Part shown: positions 13,381 to 26,418 of the stretch, piece after piece | Numbering within the stretch: the stretch's first letter is position 1 | Layout of the letters: each line of letters starts with the position of its first letter | From: Sequoia sempervirens | Taxonomy: Eukaryota > Streptophyta > Pinopsida > Cupressales > Cupressaceae | Reading direction: 5' to 3' | DNA: 64,000 nt | Assembly (NCBI GenBank): GCA_007258455.2 | Contig: VDFB02000001.1 | Location: forward strand, 16,002,322-16,066,321 | Position numbers and translations under genes: made by a program | The notes under the pieces: model-generated | What the model was told of the DNA's origin: nothing | Database searches by the model: none | Seen by the model: the letters and a program-made list of their open reading frames with translations, nothing else

Positions 13381-14560
13381 TTACCAAAAACACATCATTC
13401 TCATATTGAAAACACATTAGTCGCATCATCATTTTCATGCATTAGAAAGCATTCTCATATCATTCACCCATCTATGCATTACATCATGATATTTGTATAA
13501 GAAAACACAAAAAATATGTGCATCACATCTCATTTACGTAATCAAAATCATTTCATATAGTTGCATTAAGAAAGTGGTCCACTAAGCTTAAATGAGTGAG
13601 TCTCTTTAGATCTCCAAGAGAGTTGGGAAATATGTCCCTATTTTGTGAAGCTTAACTTAACAAATAATCAACTGACATCAACCTTCCCACAGCTCTTGGA
13701 AGATGGATAGATTCACTCATTTAAGCTTAAGACCCTAGAGGTTTTGAAATCTTGCAAACTCAGTTAAGCATAATCATTTGCATCACATAATCACAATTCA
13801 TCTTAAAAATTATAAAACATCATCGATATATCATCCCTTCATCATTACATCCATACATAATCAATATAAACATCACATATGATCACACATAATTTACATA
13901 ATCAAAATCCATCTCACATAGCATAGACATCACCCATAAAGCATATAGAATCATTAATCATGCATTATCATATCATCATTCCATACATCACATAATCATC
14001 ATTGCATACATCACATAATTATCATTGCATACATAACATAATCATCATTGCATGCGTGATCATATCATCATTGCATGCATTATCATATCATCATTGCATA
14101 CATACCATAATCATCATCACATAAGCATCATCATTATATAAACATAATCATATAAACATAATAAACACATAGAACTATGTACCCTCATGTGATCATTTCA
14201 TACACCACTCATTCATTCATTGCATCATTTATTTGTATTAGAAATGTACAAAAACATAAAATGCATCACATTTCATTGGCATAATAAAGTCCATTACATA
14301 GGCATCATTCATAAAGCATCATAAAGTCATAACACATCAATTGCATCATCATTTGCATCCATAAAATATCATATCATATCATCATCATATAGAACATCAC
14401 ATAGCATATATAAAATAGAAATCAAATGCATCCATCATAATTATCATGATCATCATCATATAGACACATAGATCATAATCATCACCGCATATCATATAAC
14501 CTCAAAATCATAATGTCAAAATGTAAAAGGATATCCAAGGGTATAAAGAGATACATCAAT
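13381..14560. repeat. Cryptically simple ATCATCATT/GCATACATCACATA repeat tract
   Basis: About 1.2 kb built largely from CATCAT, GCATACATCACATAATC and CATATCATCATT words. Regular units are clearest at 13970-14130. The left part is also present at 63650-64000, so the tract belongs to the Tat element spacer. Confidence 0.65.
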
Positions 14561-14669
14561 ATAAAAAATGGAAGTGTATCATAGTGTGAAATCAAGAGGT
14601 GCATCATCAATGTCTAAAATACATCAGTGTATACATGTCCAAAGTACATCAGAAAATTAGAAATTAGAG

Positions 14670-16569
14670 CTATGTTGTGCTCCCCCCAGATGGTGCTAGC
14701 ATCACATGACCCAAGCCTCTCCCACTAGATGGACTAGTATCTCTTCCACCTGATGGACCTGCACCAAGATCTATCCTATCTCTAGGAAGCAGTTGCAGAA
14801 CACCCATGCTCATGGTTCGAGACCAGGACTTGCCTGACTGAGACTGTGCAAAACTCTCTCGTTGCTCTGGAGGAACCACATCATGATATCTAACTCTGTA
14901 GAACTCAGCCTCCTGAGTGGTACGACAAACCTCTCTGAAATAATCCAAGGAACTGACAGCCACTGTAGCCTATTGTAATCTCTCAAAGACACCCTTGGCC
15001 TACTCCACTCACTGTCTCAGGTTGTCTCTCTCAGCAGTCAGTGTGGAAATCTGCCCCTGCATCTGTACTTGTCCCTGACTCTGGGCATGTACATGTTGTA
15101 CCTATTGTCTCATAGCATCCCTCTCAATCATTAATGTATGGATCTATCCCTATGCCTCTTTGAGCAAAGCCTATACCTGCTCTAGTTGACCCTGCAACGT
15201 CTAAACCTGCACCTATAAAGCAACTATATGTGTCTGCTATTGTTGCGATGGTAGTCTAATCTCCACACGTTGCTAAGATGGGTCAACTAATGATCACTTC
15301 TTGCGAGGCACTCTCAACTCTCCAACATCGTGACCTGGCCATCCTCCACCCTCATCTCCTCCACCATCATCACTACTATTTGACTCCTCCTCCTCCTCCT
15401 CCTCCCCTCTCTATCGCCTCCATCTATGACCTACTACTCCCTCCTCTAGCAAGGGTGCTGGTTCATCTAGGATAGTAATCTGTGGGAATGGATGTAGGAA
15501 AATGTACTACACATACTCCTCTAATATTGAAACATCAATGATATTTGTATGCACCTCCCAAATGATGGCTTGTAACCCCTGGAAATGTTGAATTGTTGCA
15601 TCATAACAAAAAACTAGTCCCCACTCTGTAACATCCTATCGTCACTATGTATAATGGGCCACTCCCTAGGGCATACCCTAGACCATGCCATATTGCCTCA
15701 GTACTCTCATCAACAAAAATATCTCAATGATAAACTAAGTCCTCCCAATCAGGTATATCGACTGGCACAAAAAATGACATCTCAATGTTGTCCTTTGACC
15801 ACTGCTCATAATAAAGGTATGACTGCCATACCACAGACTCCAAATCATCAAGTGTTCTCCTCTAGTACTCTAGTTTTCCCAGTCTATGCTGAGCAAGTCG
15901 ACCGACATAAATATGTACATGTGGCCTCATGGAAGGGCACTATCTCTCTCCAACTAGTTGACTAACTACTATATGCTCCCATGCCCAAACCTAAAGAAAT
16001 GTGACCCCAGCTAATAAAATCGCCCCTCGTAGATAAACAACTTGGTGTAAGTCATGATATAAATGTGCAAGCATACAACAACCCCATGTATATCTCTTGC
16101 TATGTGCAATCATGCCTTCCAGGATCCATCCCCATCCATCTAACAATCCCTTTGACCTAAAATCAGGACAAAGGAACCCTCCAATAAATCTAGCTAGAAT
16201 AGAAGGAAAAGTGGCTTAAGCATCAAGCATATCCCTCCAAGGAATCTCATCGCTTCATATATGCTCATCCTTGAATGCCCTATATAGTGCATCAGTCCCT
16301 CCACACTCTTGAGAATCATATAACACAAGCTCTCCAACCACAGGAATTCATCGAATATGATATACATCCTCCGGAGTCACTGTGATCTCCCCAGTGGGAA
16401 AATGGAAGGTGTTATGCTCACTATGCGACCTCTCTTCTAAAGTTGTTAGCAACCCCCCGTTGATCCTAATATGTGGCATATCAATAATAGATGATAATCC
16501 ACATCATGTAATCATGACTACATCAGGTGGTGTCAGGTGTGGAATCAAATCCCACATCGTTGGAAAATG
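14670..16569 (-). pseudogene. Plant mobile domain (PMD) protein remnant, antisense in the Tat element
   Basis: Reading the minus strand from 16569, one frame with a handful of stops gives a clear PMD: TLEERSHSEHNTFHFPTGE, ITVTPEDVYHIR, ARFIGGFLCPDF, RYTWGCCMLAHLYHDLHQ and VWAWEHI, all hallmarks of the domain found in MAIN-type plant proteins and in many plant transposable elements. The 5' end begins near HFPTMWDLIPHL. Further on are an acidic run (seven E, then SNSSDDGGGDEGGG, about 15370-15400), a basic RVPRKK, a probable coiled coil (LQGQLEQV, IHTLMIERDAM, ISTLTAERDNL; 15250-15000) and a C-terminal part ending at 14670 (AVSSLDYFREVCRTT). It lies between pol and the presumed 3' LTR, opposite to pol. 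Additional antisense ORFs in this position are known for Tat-lineage elements. Not functional as read. Confidence 0.85.
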
Positions 16570-16720
16570 ATCTCTAATCTATAGGCTCGTCAAAGGCTCC
16601 TATCATTATAAAATATCTCAAATCAACTAATCAATCAATCGACATCAATAAGCCAATCAAAAATCAATCATCCTATCAATCTAATCAGCTCTGGTGAGAC
16701 TTTCATCAAATTTTGTGAGC
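16570..16720. other. Short AATCAATC-rich spacer
   Basis: Upstream flank of the antisense PMD remnant. It contains ATCAATCAATCGACATC-type simple sequence and no other signal. Confidence 0.4.
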
Positions 16721-16721
16721 A

Positions 16722-16880
16722 TTAATCAATCAATTTAACCTCTCCTATCATGAGGTTCATCAATCAATTCAACCTTGCATATCATGAGGTTCATCAATCA
16801 ATTCAACCTCTCCTATCATGAGGTTCATCAATCATTCAACCTTGCCTATCATGAGGTTTATCAATCAATCAAACTATCAT
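16722..16880. repeat. Tandem repeat, about 38-40 bp unit, four copies
   Basis: Units contain CTATCATGAGGTTCATC followed by AATCAATTCAACCT, with small differences; the last copy is truncated. A looser related block continues to about 16960. Confidence 0.75.
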
Positions 16881-17029
16881 TGATCCTGAGGTCAATTATT
16901 AGTATCAATCATTGCATCTCACCTATCATGAGATCAATGGACAACTAATCTATCAACATCATCAATCATCATCAAATCAAAGGTTGTCACAATAAAACAT
17001 CATTGAAATCTAGGGGTCTAATCAACAAA

Positions 17030-17450
17030 ATCATCAATCTAGTCTAAAATATCACCAATGCACTACAATAATCTTTCAATGCATTAAAAAAATCTATGCA
17101 CCAGAGAAATTCATCAATGCACTAGAATAGAGGTTCTATGCATTGAAGTATCCAATGCACCATTTCATTTGATTGATGCACTGTAACAGAGTCCCGATGT
17201 TCCGATTCATCCTATGCACTACATCATTTCATCGATGCACTAAACCAATTCCTCTAAGTGCTAATTCATCAATGCACTAAAATAGTTCATGAATGTACTA
17301 CTTCGGGTCACTTATGTGCTACAAGAACCTATGCGCTAATTCATTTATCTTATGTGCTAGATCACTAACCCTAAGTGCTAGTTTATTTTATGCGCTATAA
17401 CAGACATTACATGTGTTATTGTGGTGACCCTATGTGCTAAACTAGCACAA
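17030..17450. repeat. Degenerate short tandem repeats (ATGCACTA/ATGCGCTA words)
   Basis: Around fifteen irregular copies of a 20-30 bp unit with the core ATGYRCTA and TTCATC separators. They are divergent and irregularly spaced, so this is an old array. Confidence 0.6.
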
Positions 17451-17454
17451 GCTG

Positions 17455-19060
17455 AATTTAAATGAGAAAATGGAGGGAAAACTGAAATGCACAAATTATG
17501 AGGTAGTTTTTGGGGTACATACTAGAGGACTGTACGCCGCCGGGCGGTTGAGATGCCTGACCCGCTTGAACCGATGGGTGTGGTAGGGGATCACCATTCT
17601 ACTTCAAATTGCTAAATTTCTAATCATGCTCAAGTTTTCAAAATCACAAATGCTCAAATGAACTTTTGATCACACTTTTTAGCCTTTTAAGGTTAATTAA
17701 GTGGCATTTTTATGGGGTTGTTCTATTTTATTTTCAAAGGGGATTTAACTCATAAAATCATTACCAGGTGACTACAATATCATTTTTTGAGAGATAAATC
17801 ATTTCTGAATTAGAAAATTTTGAGATCATCATCACAACATCGAAAAATCATCAAATTTTTTAAAAATTCCAAAAAATCCTAAAAATTTAAAAATTCACCA
17901 ATTTATCTTCCAAGGGGGCATATATCCATAATCACCTGAAAATCAACATCTAGGGCATCAGATTTTTTTTTTCTCTTGGCATTAGTATCAAAATTTTCTT
18001 TGAAGCAACGTGTAAACAAATTACTTGAAAGAAGGGAAAAATGTATACACTTAAAATCGGTCAAGACATTTAATTAATTAAATCTAGTTATTTTAAAATT
18101 AATTAAATACTAGTTATTTAATTAATATTTCATCTACTTATAAATAAATTCTCAATTTATTTATATAGTTCATATCTTCTAATTCTCCAAATCTAAAATC
18201 ACATTCCTCTAATTTAATTAAATAAAAAAAATTCTATAGTAAATGTTTTATTTAATTAGTTTTCACTAATCCCAAATTTGGAATTCAAGCACATGTCTAC
18301 AACAATTCATGCCACCTCACCAAGGTCACATGAAATTAAATAATTCTAATTTTTAATTAGAATTATCTTCAACAAACTTTGAACACATGGTCTTTTTCTC
18401 ATACACTTGATTCCTTCATCCATTTGGCATGTTCCCTTTGGTCAAGGGAACATTCTTCTTGATTCTCTCCATCTCCACTGTTCATTCCTCATGTTTGAAT
18501 TTGGACCATCGATCGTTGCCACATCACAAGATGCTTGGAAAATCCTATAAATACAACCCTTTGCTATAGTATTTTGCATCCCACATTTGAGTTGAGTTAT
18601 TATGTAGGAATAACTTTGGAGCATTGGAGCATTTGGAGTTTGTAGTTAGCATTGTTTAGCATTTTAAGAAGTTTGTATTGTAGCATCATGTTAACTTAGA
18701 ATCATGTTTTTCTTTATAGTTGCATTTTATTTCATGTATTGCTTTATAGTTGCATTTTAGTTCATCATATCAATGGACATTTGAGCATATGCAGAATCAT
18801 TTTAACTTCTTATCACAACATTTGTATCACATAGTTTAGCAACATTATCCATTTACCAATATCTCCATTATCATAGCATCATAGCTTTCATCACATAGTT
18901 TCATGTAGAAACTTAGATTTCTTGCATTTAGAACATCTTGTATCTCAAGTTATCATTAGTAAATCCTTGAGAATATAGAACAATGGAATGTTTTTAAAGA
19001 TTTGTTTAATTGCAAAATAGAGTAATTCTTTGATTCAAATCTTTAATATAATACATCTCA
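17455..19060 (+). mobile_element. Probable LTR-like 3' region of Tat copy 1
   Basis: Non-coding sequence following the antisense PMD, where the 3' LTR of a Tat element would be. It holds a promoter-like TATA stretch at 18546 and repeated GCATTTTAG and TTGCATTTTAGTTCAT words near 18655-18775. I could not define LTR ends, a target duplication or a second LTR, so the boundaries are tentative. Confidence 0.35.
18544..18556 (+). promoter_or_regulatory. Possible TATA box of an LTR promoter
   Basis: CCTATAAATACAACCC lies in otherwise uneven sequence downstream of pol, matching the TATAAATA form of plant core promoters. Its assignment to an LTR rests on position only. Confidence 0.35.
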
Positions 19061-20139
19061 TTGATGTTTTTGTCCTTTAGTATTGATTTGCTAACTCTCC
19101 CACAATTCACACACACACACTTCCCATTTTCATGCCTTCGTAAAATTTTGAATAATAATTTACATGATTTTATACAAATCAAATTATCATTTGATCACAT
19201 AGAGAAACTGATGAATAAACGAAATATAAACAATGAGCATTCAAAATGCATGATGTTTATCAATCTATGATGAAATGTCATTCAACTTTTCCACAATTAG
19301 CCACCAAAACCAAATTGAACTTCCCACAAATAATGGAAAGAAAAAGTAAAACAACAAAACCAAACCAATTTTTTTTGTCGATGTTGATTACTCGTTTGCC
19401 CAAGATGCTCCTACATCATAAATAATTATACACAACTATAATTTTAGATGTATCATTAAAATTAGAATAAAATATGAACTCATAAGCAAATAATTAAGTT
19501 GAATTAATTGGGTATTATACTTATTTGACCTTGTAATTATTCATGATTTATCTTAATAAATAAATTAAATAAATTTTTTTGTTACATTTAGATATAGTAT
19601 CATTTATTTGTTGTTTAGTTTAATTATTATTGAAGTATTGGAAAATTGAACATTGCAAAGGAATAGCATGGTAGTGTAGTTGTTAAATATATTGATTATG
19701 ATATTATCCATTGTGAAAGATTAATTTGTAGAGTAGTTTAGTCCATTTTTTTATCAAATCAAATAGTGCAATTATTATTAAATAATCAAATTCAAAATTT
19801 ATAATATATTTTCCTTATTAACTTTAGATTTTTTGATAAAGCATTAACCTTATTTTATTGATAAAATGATGATATTTCACATGAATGTATTTCTCTTTAA
19901 TATGTCTCATTTAGACACTTCGATTAATAAAGTAAGAGTTTTCCTTAGATTGTATTGTATCAATATCTTCCTCGCACTATGTGTGAACTTATGATGGCAT
20001 TGTAAACATGATATCATCAAATGTGTAAAAATGATATATTAAAGATGGATTGTTTGTGTTGTAAATTAAAACATCAAATTAAAAAATGAGTTTTTATTTT
20101 GGCAGGCAATGTAAATAATGAGAAACATATACATACACA
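19061..20139. other. AT-rich sequence without recognisable features
   Basis: Short ORFs only, with no protein signature, and no clear similarity to other parts of the window. Confidence 0.5.
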
Positions 20140-21230
20140 CACATATATACTAAAATGATTGTATTAGTGGGGATGCATTTTAAAATGAAGTAGATGTTAA
20201 TATTCAAGTTTAATATATTGTGGTATATAAATTAAAATAGGTATATTTTAGATTTTTCATTGAATTACAAACACATTTTATCTATTTGAATATTCACATC
20301 ATCCCTAACCTTTGAGTGGTTAAATATTTCCATGTAATTCATACATTTTTCCACATTCTTTTTATTTTCCTTAATTATTAAAGAAATCATTTATCTCTAA
20401 TGGATTGGTGTGGCTACACTTGGAGAATGAATGCTATTTCAAATATATTAAAATTTACTTATATGAGTTATTTCAAATATATTAAAATTTACTTATATGA
20501 GTTAAAGTATCCAACCTTTAATTGACTTTGGTAAATTTATTTATTTTTTATTGACTTACAAGTCATGTCAAGATATTTAATTATTCAAGATATCTAGAAA
20601 TATTATAAATTATTAAGGTAGGCTAACACCATAGAATGCTCTTTAGGTAAGGACCCACTCTATGCTATATCTCTAAGAGATTTCAAAAACGTAACCATTA
20701 AACCCATGTAGGCTTGCTCATTACCTAATATTATGAATTATACAAGTTATCTACATAACTAATTCAAGGGGTGTGTGTCACATGTTGTCATCTCTATTAA
20801 CTTATATAGAAAATTTCATATTTCTAGTTAGAGAGCATGTCATCCCTTGTTGATATGTTTTGTATCCAAAACATGAGAAGAAGTCAAATAGTAAGTTCAT
20901 TGCAAGTCATTACAAGTATAATGCCATATATCCTATCACCCAACCATCTATAACCAATATTTGTGATTGCTTTAGTTGGAGAGTACCTAGCTCCAATCCT
21001 TCATTAACATTTTATTATACGCATTTGATTATATTCCTTATCATAGTAAGTCCTCATTTTCTAACATAAATAGGCACTATATCTATGATGCCATTGATTA
21101 TTGTAATTACCCATGTGATTCTATTTGAATCCGTAATGTTTGACCTATAAATTCTATATAATATCATATTCTATGATAATTTTCTTCATGATACTTACCT
21201 CAAAATGATGTACATATCCACATATTTCAC
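20140..21230. repeat. Diverged third copy of the composite repeat
   Basis: It follows 2470-3310 and then 8500-8800 in order (GGTATATTTTAGA, GAGTGGTTAAATATTT, GAGAAGAAG, ACCATCTATAA, ATAGTAAGTCCTCATT), with much higher divergence. It has no solo LTR at the position where copy 1 carries one (near 20905), so it shows the older uninterrupted arrangement. A direct duplication of about 40 bp (ATTTCAAATATATTAAAA) lies at 20435-20500. Confidence 0.65.
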
Positions 21231-21604
21231 CTTTTGTATTATTTTATATAAAAATATACCCTCTACTAATATAAGATTATATAAATAATTCAATCCAACT
21301 AAAAAAATAATGAACTACAAAATATATTATTATATAAAAATATACTATTTTAACCAATATCTAATTATATAAATAATTCCAATAAAAAATAACCTCAATA
21401 TTCAACATAACGGAGACAAAGTATACCTACTTCAACCTTTGAAATGGACTGTTTCAAAAGTTTCCTATTTTGCGTCTATGTACGAATAATTCATCGTGCT
21501 TTCTTGAACATTAAAGTCGAGATAAAATGTACAACTCCATGTAAAATGTACAACTCCATGTGGGGCCCAAATTTGGGGCATATATATGTATAGCTTTATA
21601 TATT
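21231..21604. other. AT-rich spacer
   Basis: Nothing recognised. A direct repeat of GATAAAATGTACAACTCCATGT-like sequence lies at 21521-21560. Confidence 0.4.
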
Positions 21605-22490
21605 TATTTTCTAGTGAGAGAGTTTAGGGTTTTGAATACATAGAAGATTTCACGGTTTAGAGAAGAGGTAAATAAGGTTTAGGGTTTATGTTTGGAGTTT
21701 ATGCTTTAGGGTATAAATTTTATTTAGGCAAGTAGTGTTTCGAGGGTTTAGAGTATTGTATGTTAGAAAAATTGAATTATGTGGGGTCTATATGTTCTAG
21801 TATATTTGCACAACTTGTGATAATTAATAAAAGAATTACATCAAAGTTCTATTATAATAAAAGTTTGGATAGTGAGAAGAAAGTGAAAAAAACGTGAGAA
21901 GAAGAGATTGTCTAAAGAGTTTGCTACATCCTCTCGGTTTGCATCTTTTGAATTAGATGTTAGAATTAGTGTTCAAAATTTAAAGTGTCTAGGGCTTCTA
22001 CTTATATTTTGTGGTTTAGGATTTACAATGTATAGTTTAGGAAGCATTACTAGGGTTGAAGCTTATATTTTAGGATTCAATGGGTTTAGAGTTTTAGGTC
22101 TCACATTTGAAGTTTGACATGGTTTAACATGTGGGTGGTTGGGGTTTGTTAATTTAAATGATTTGGGATTCAAGTATTCAAAGGATGCAAGGTTTTAATA
22201 ATATAAAATGTTTGTTTAGGGTTTTAAGTCATAGATAGGTTTGGTATGTAAGGCTTATAGGGTAAATTATAGAATGTAGTGGTTACCTAGTTTAGGTTTT
22301 GAGGTTTATGATTTAGGATGCATGTTTTAGGGCTATAAAATTTTGTGGTTTAGGGTTTAGAACATAAGAAACTTACAAATTTGATTCTAGGGTTTCAAGT
22401 TACCTAAGGGTGCATGGTTTGATGTTTGGGGTTTCTAGAGTTTGAGATTTGTAGTTAAGGGTTTAGGATGTAGGGTTTGACATTCATGTT
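21605..22490. repeat. Degenerate telomere-like (TTTAGGG) tract
   Basis: Roughly 0.9 kb densely filled with GTTTAGGGTTT, GGTTTAGG, TTTTAGGG and close variants, all in the same strand sense, separated by variable sequence. Exact adjacent TTTAGGG tandems are rare, so this is at best an old, mutated interstitial telomere-type array or a GGTTTAG-rich satellite. Confidence 0.5.
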
Positions 22491-22589
22491 TTTTCCAATT
22501 TAAGCTTTGGTGTTAAGAGAAATAGAGTTTGAAGATACACCATTAATGCACCTTGAAATGTCCTAAAATGTTTTCATGTTGTTCTACTA

Positions 22590-23020
22590 TAGGTGATCGC
22601 ACAATACTAGTTTACAATTTTTGGCCAAACTGGACACTAAAATAATTTTTTCTAAGTCAATATTCACTTTTCAACACTTATAGCAGCTAAACCGTGAGGA
22701 ATTTGAAGATGATGCGAACTAGTGATTTCTTACATTTTTTCTTCGGTTTCTAAATGTATTATTTTTCAAAAAAATTTGAATCAGATTGCACTTCTTTTTT
22801 CATCTCTTTCAAAAACTAGTTTTCTTTTAGAAAAAAACATTTTTAAGGACTGATGCTCACCGTATAACACATAAGCTTTTTCCATGAAAGATAAAATTCT
22901 AATTCTTTTGAATTTAGATTTGAAACTTCGATATCTAGTGTTTCCAATTGGTTAGATAGTTTTTTATAGAATATTTTTTCTTTAATCAAGCTCCAAAGTC
23001 AAACAAATTACAATTCAAAC
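22590..23020. repeat. Foldback spacer, inverted relative to copy 1
   Basis: Reverse complement of 709-1142. The TTTGGCCAAAMTGGACAC block and the TTTCTTTAATCAAGCT block appear on the opposite strand and in opposite order compared with copy 1, while the flanking right arm keeps the same orientation. Confidence 0.75.
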
Positions 23021-24925
23021 ATAAGCAGATCGTTTAACATGTAACTTTTTTTGTATGTATCGAAATTCAATTTTTTTTGTTGGATCAAGGACTTCAATAT
23101 CTGGTGCACTTATATTTTTCAGTTTCTTTTTTTGATAATCTGCTATTTTTCCACATATGCAAAGCAGAGAGCTTGATTTTTGTTGAAAAACTTATGTTTA
23201 ATAATACTAAAAATAAATTACATATTAAAATTATAGTTGTTGGATAGCTTGTTTTGAGGACTACTTAATTTCATTTGGGTTTGTGAAGTATCCTCCATTT
23301 TCATCCTCAACCCAAGCTTCGAAGGGAAAAAATTCTAATTTTTTTGGTGCAAGAGAGTAGAAAGGTGGGAAAAGGGGGGTTCTCTTGAACCAAGGGGGTT
23401 TCATTCAAACCCCCAGGGGTTCACTTGAACTAGGGTTCATTCAAACCCCCTTTCAAGCATGGGTTTTCATTGTGTTTTTTAGTAGGATGGTGGAAACTTG
23501 CATTGAATGGGTTTGCTCAAACCCAGGTTCTAGCAAACCCTCTTTTGGTTTGTTCAAACCTATTAGTTTTCTTGAACCCCAAAAACAAATTTTTTTGGCA
23601 TGGGGTCATTTTTTTCAACTTTTCCTTCTTCACTCCAATTGTAAACCACTTTTGTGGGTTCACCCCTACACATTAAAACTAACGTTGAGATCTATGAACA
23701 TTTCAAAAGAGAACAAAAATTTACTTTTGATAACAAGGTATGGCCAATACTACATTTGGAACTACAATCTATTTTAGTAAACACTACTTATAATAACCAT
23801 ATCACTTCTAACAAGCAAGAATTGATCAATACTTTTTTCCCATTCTCTTATAAATTTAAGAGGAAAAGTGCCTATTCTAAGAGCATTTAATCAATCATGT
23901 GTATCATTAATTATTAGTTTAGTAGCTCTCATGTTTGATTATGGAGGAGACAATATACCACATATGATAGAAAAATACAATTGACATGTTTTGAAAATTT
24001 TGTATCAAAATTCATTAATGTAGGAAAAATTTCCATTTTTATAAAGGAGAATCATTCTCTAGTATAATATATGTCTATTATTATTTTAGCCCAGTAATAT
24101 AAAGTTACTACTTAGAACAAATTAAATATATATATGAAAATTTGAACAGGTGGTTAAGAAAATAAACTTTTAAATTTAACAATAAACCACTACACAATAT
24201 ATAATAATAAAATAAAATATCATACAAAAAATTCAAGATAAGGATATTTACCTAATTTTGTTGAGAAAAAGGAGCATTGGCATATGTTAATGAATAAAAA
24301 AAATGTTTGACATAAAGGTTTTAGGAGTGATAAAAAAAGTGATTTTAGTAGTGGGAATGCATATTAAAATGAAGTAGGAGCTAAGATTAATGTTTGAAAT
24401 ATTTTGGTATCCAACAAAAAAATGGGTATATTTTAGAATTTTTGTTACATTAAAAAATATCTTATCAAAGTGCCATATAGTCTTTATCATTTGAGTGGTT
24501 AAATATTTACATGACATTCATACATTTTTCCATATCATTTTCTCACTTAATTCTTAAAGAAAGATATTTTTATCTCTAATGTGTTATTGTGGCTCCACAT
24601 CGAAAGTGAATATCATTTTAAATGGCCCTTTAAATTTTTTTAGATAAGTTAACATACTTAATCCTATAAATTGAATTTTATGTATATTATATCTATTTTA
24701 TTGATTTAAAAATCTGGTCAAGATGTAAAATAGACATCACATAAAATACAAGAGATGTTTGCAAGCAAAATTATCTATTATTAAATATATCTAGAAATAG
24801 AATAAACCCCTAAGGTAGAGCAACATCATATAGTACTCCTTAAGGAAGAAGCGACTTTATGATATATCTCCAAGAGATCCCAAACACATAACATACTCTT
24901 CATATACTTTTATAATGATATTCAT
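23020..24925. repeat. Composite repeat, copy 2, left part
   Basis: Collinear with 1143-3054. It begins in the right inverted-repeat arm and includes the TTCAAACCCC/TTGAAC-rich segment (23375-23580). The left arm seen in copy 1 is absent. ORFs here share only short blocks with copy 1 and break between copies, so I do not call a gene. Confidence 0.75.
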
Positions 24926-26418
24926 GTCTTATAATCCAACCATCTATAATTGATATTTTTGGTTGTTTTAGATTGATAATACCCTGATTCCATCCTTTTT
25001 CAATATTTTGTTTCACCAGATTGATTGTATTCTTCATCATAGTATGTCCTCATTTTCTATTGCAAATAGACATTACTTTTATGATTCTATTTTTTGCTGT
25101 AATTTCTCCTTTATTTCAATGTAGAGCCATAGTGATTGCTATAAATATTATATATAGTATCATGCCTCCATGATTTGTACCTCTCACAAGGATGTGAATA
25201 TCTACCTATTTCATTATTTTATATCTTTAGAATATTCTTTGTTTCTTTAATATTTTTCTATTTGTTTTGTGTAATGAAATAACTTGCACAATATAATAAT
25301 ATGATATGAAATATGTTGCAAGTACTTGATAATAACTAAGAATGGCAAGAAACTTGAGTTGGGAAACTTCCAAATATCTCCAATGAGAACACAACTTACA
25401 ATATTATTATGAAATAAGAATCACTACCTCCTATATATACCTTATTTATGCCTAGGATATCACCCATATAGACTTAGATAACCCTATATAAGCCCTAGGC
25501 TAACCTAATTAACTAAATAACGACATAATAATGGTAATGTGACTTAATTAATAATTAATATAACCACAACAAGACTATTTCTAACCTTATATACTCTAAT
25601 ATTAAGGGTGTAGCATGATCCCCTCTTCAAAGAAGCATTTCCCTCAATACTAAGCAAGTTTTGATGCTTTTGAATGAACTTCTTGTCATCCCATGGTGCA
25701 TCCTCAATTGGTAAATTATTTCATTAGATGAGATATTGAGTGATTTTTCTAGTCCTTAGTGTTGAATACTATTAAAGACTAAGAGGGGGGGGTGAATCAG
25801 TATGCACAAAACTTAACCTCTTCTAGAACTTAAAAATTTCATCACAACACAAAATCCTTTGGTAGATGAAGATAGAACCTTAAGCAGAAAAAAATATAGT
25901 AATTTGAACCTTTATCAAATTCAACAAACTTTACCAATGAAAGATATAGAAATAATTAGATTAGAAACAAAGATAAGTAAATAGAGAACACAGACAGATG
26001 CAAAAGGAGAACACTAGATTTATGTGGAAATCCCAATGAGGGAAAGACAACAATGAGAGTTAACTCACAATATAAGGCTAATTGCCAAAAGACTTGAAAT
26101 AAGGCTCACTACGTTAGTTGCAACACTAAAGCAACAACCAACTCTAGGAGCAAGATGCATAGGACCTGATGAGATTTACTATCTCAGAGTAGCATACAAA
26201 AGATTTATAAGAGAATTACAAAGATTTCCAAAATAGCTCTTTATTGAATAAGTAATTCAAGATCAATTGATCTTTCCTTTCACAATCTTTAGCACTATCT
26301 CTATTGGATATTCAATACATATCTCACACATAGTTTTTTTCACTTGTACACTTCTCCTTGTTGAATTTGAAGTGATCTTGCATTTATACCCACCACAACA
26401 CTTTAATTCTTTAATTAC
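24926..26418. repeat. Composite repeat, copy 2, right part
   Basis: Collinear with 8503-9978 and ends at the same breakpoint into pol. It lacks the solo LTR and about 260 bp of flanking sequence present in copy 1, joining directly at about 24920. Confidence 0.75.
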
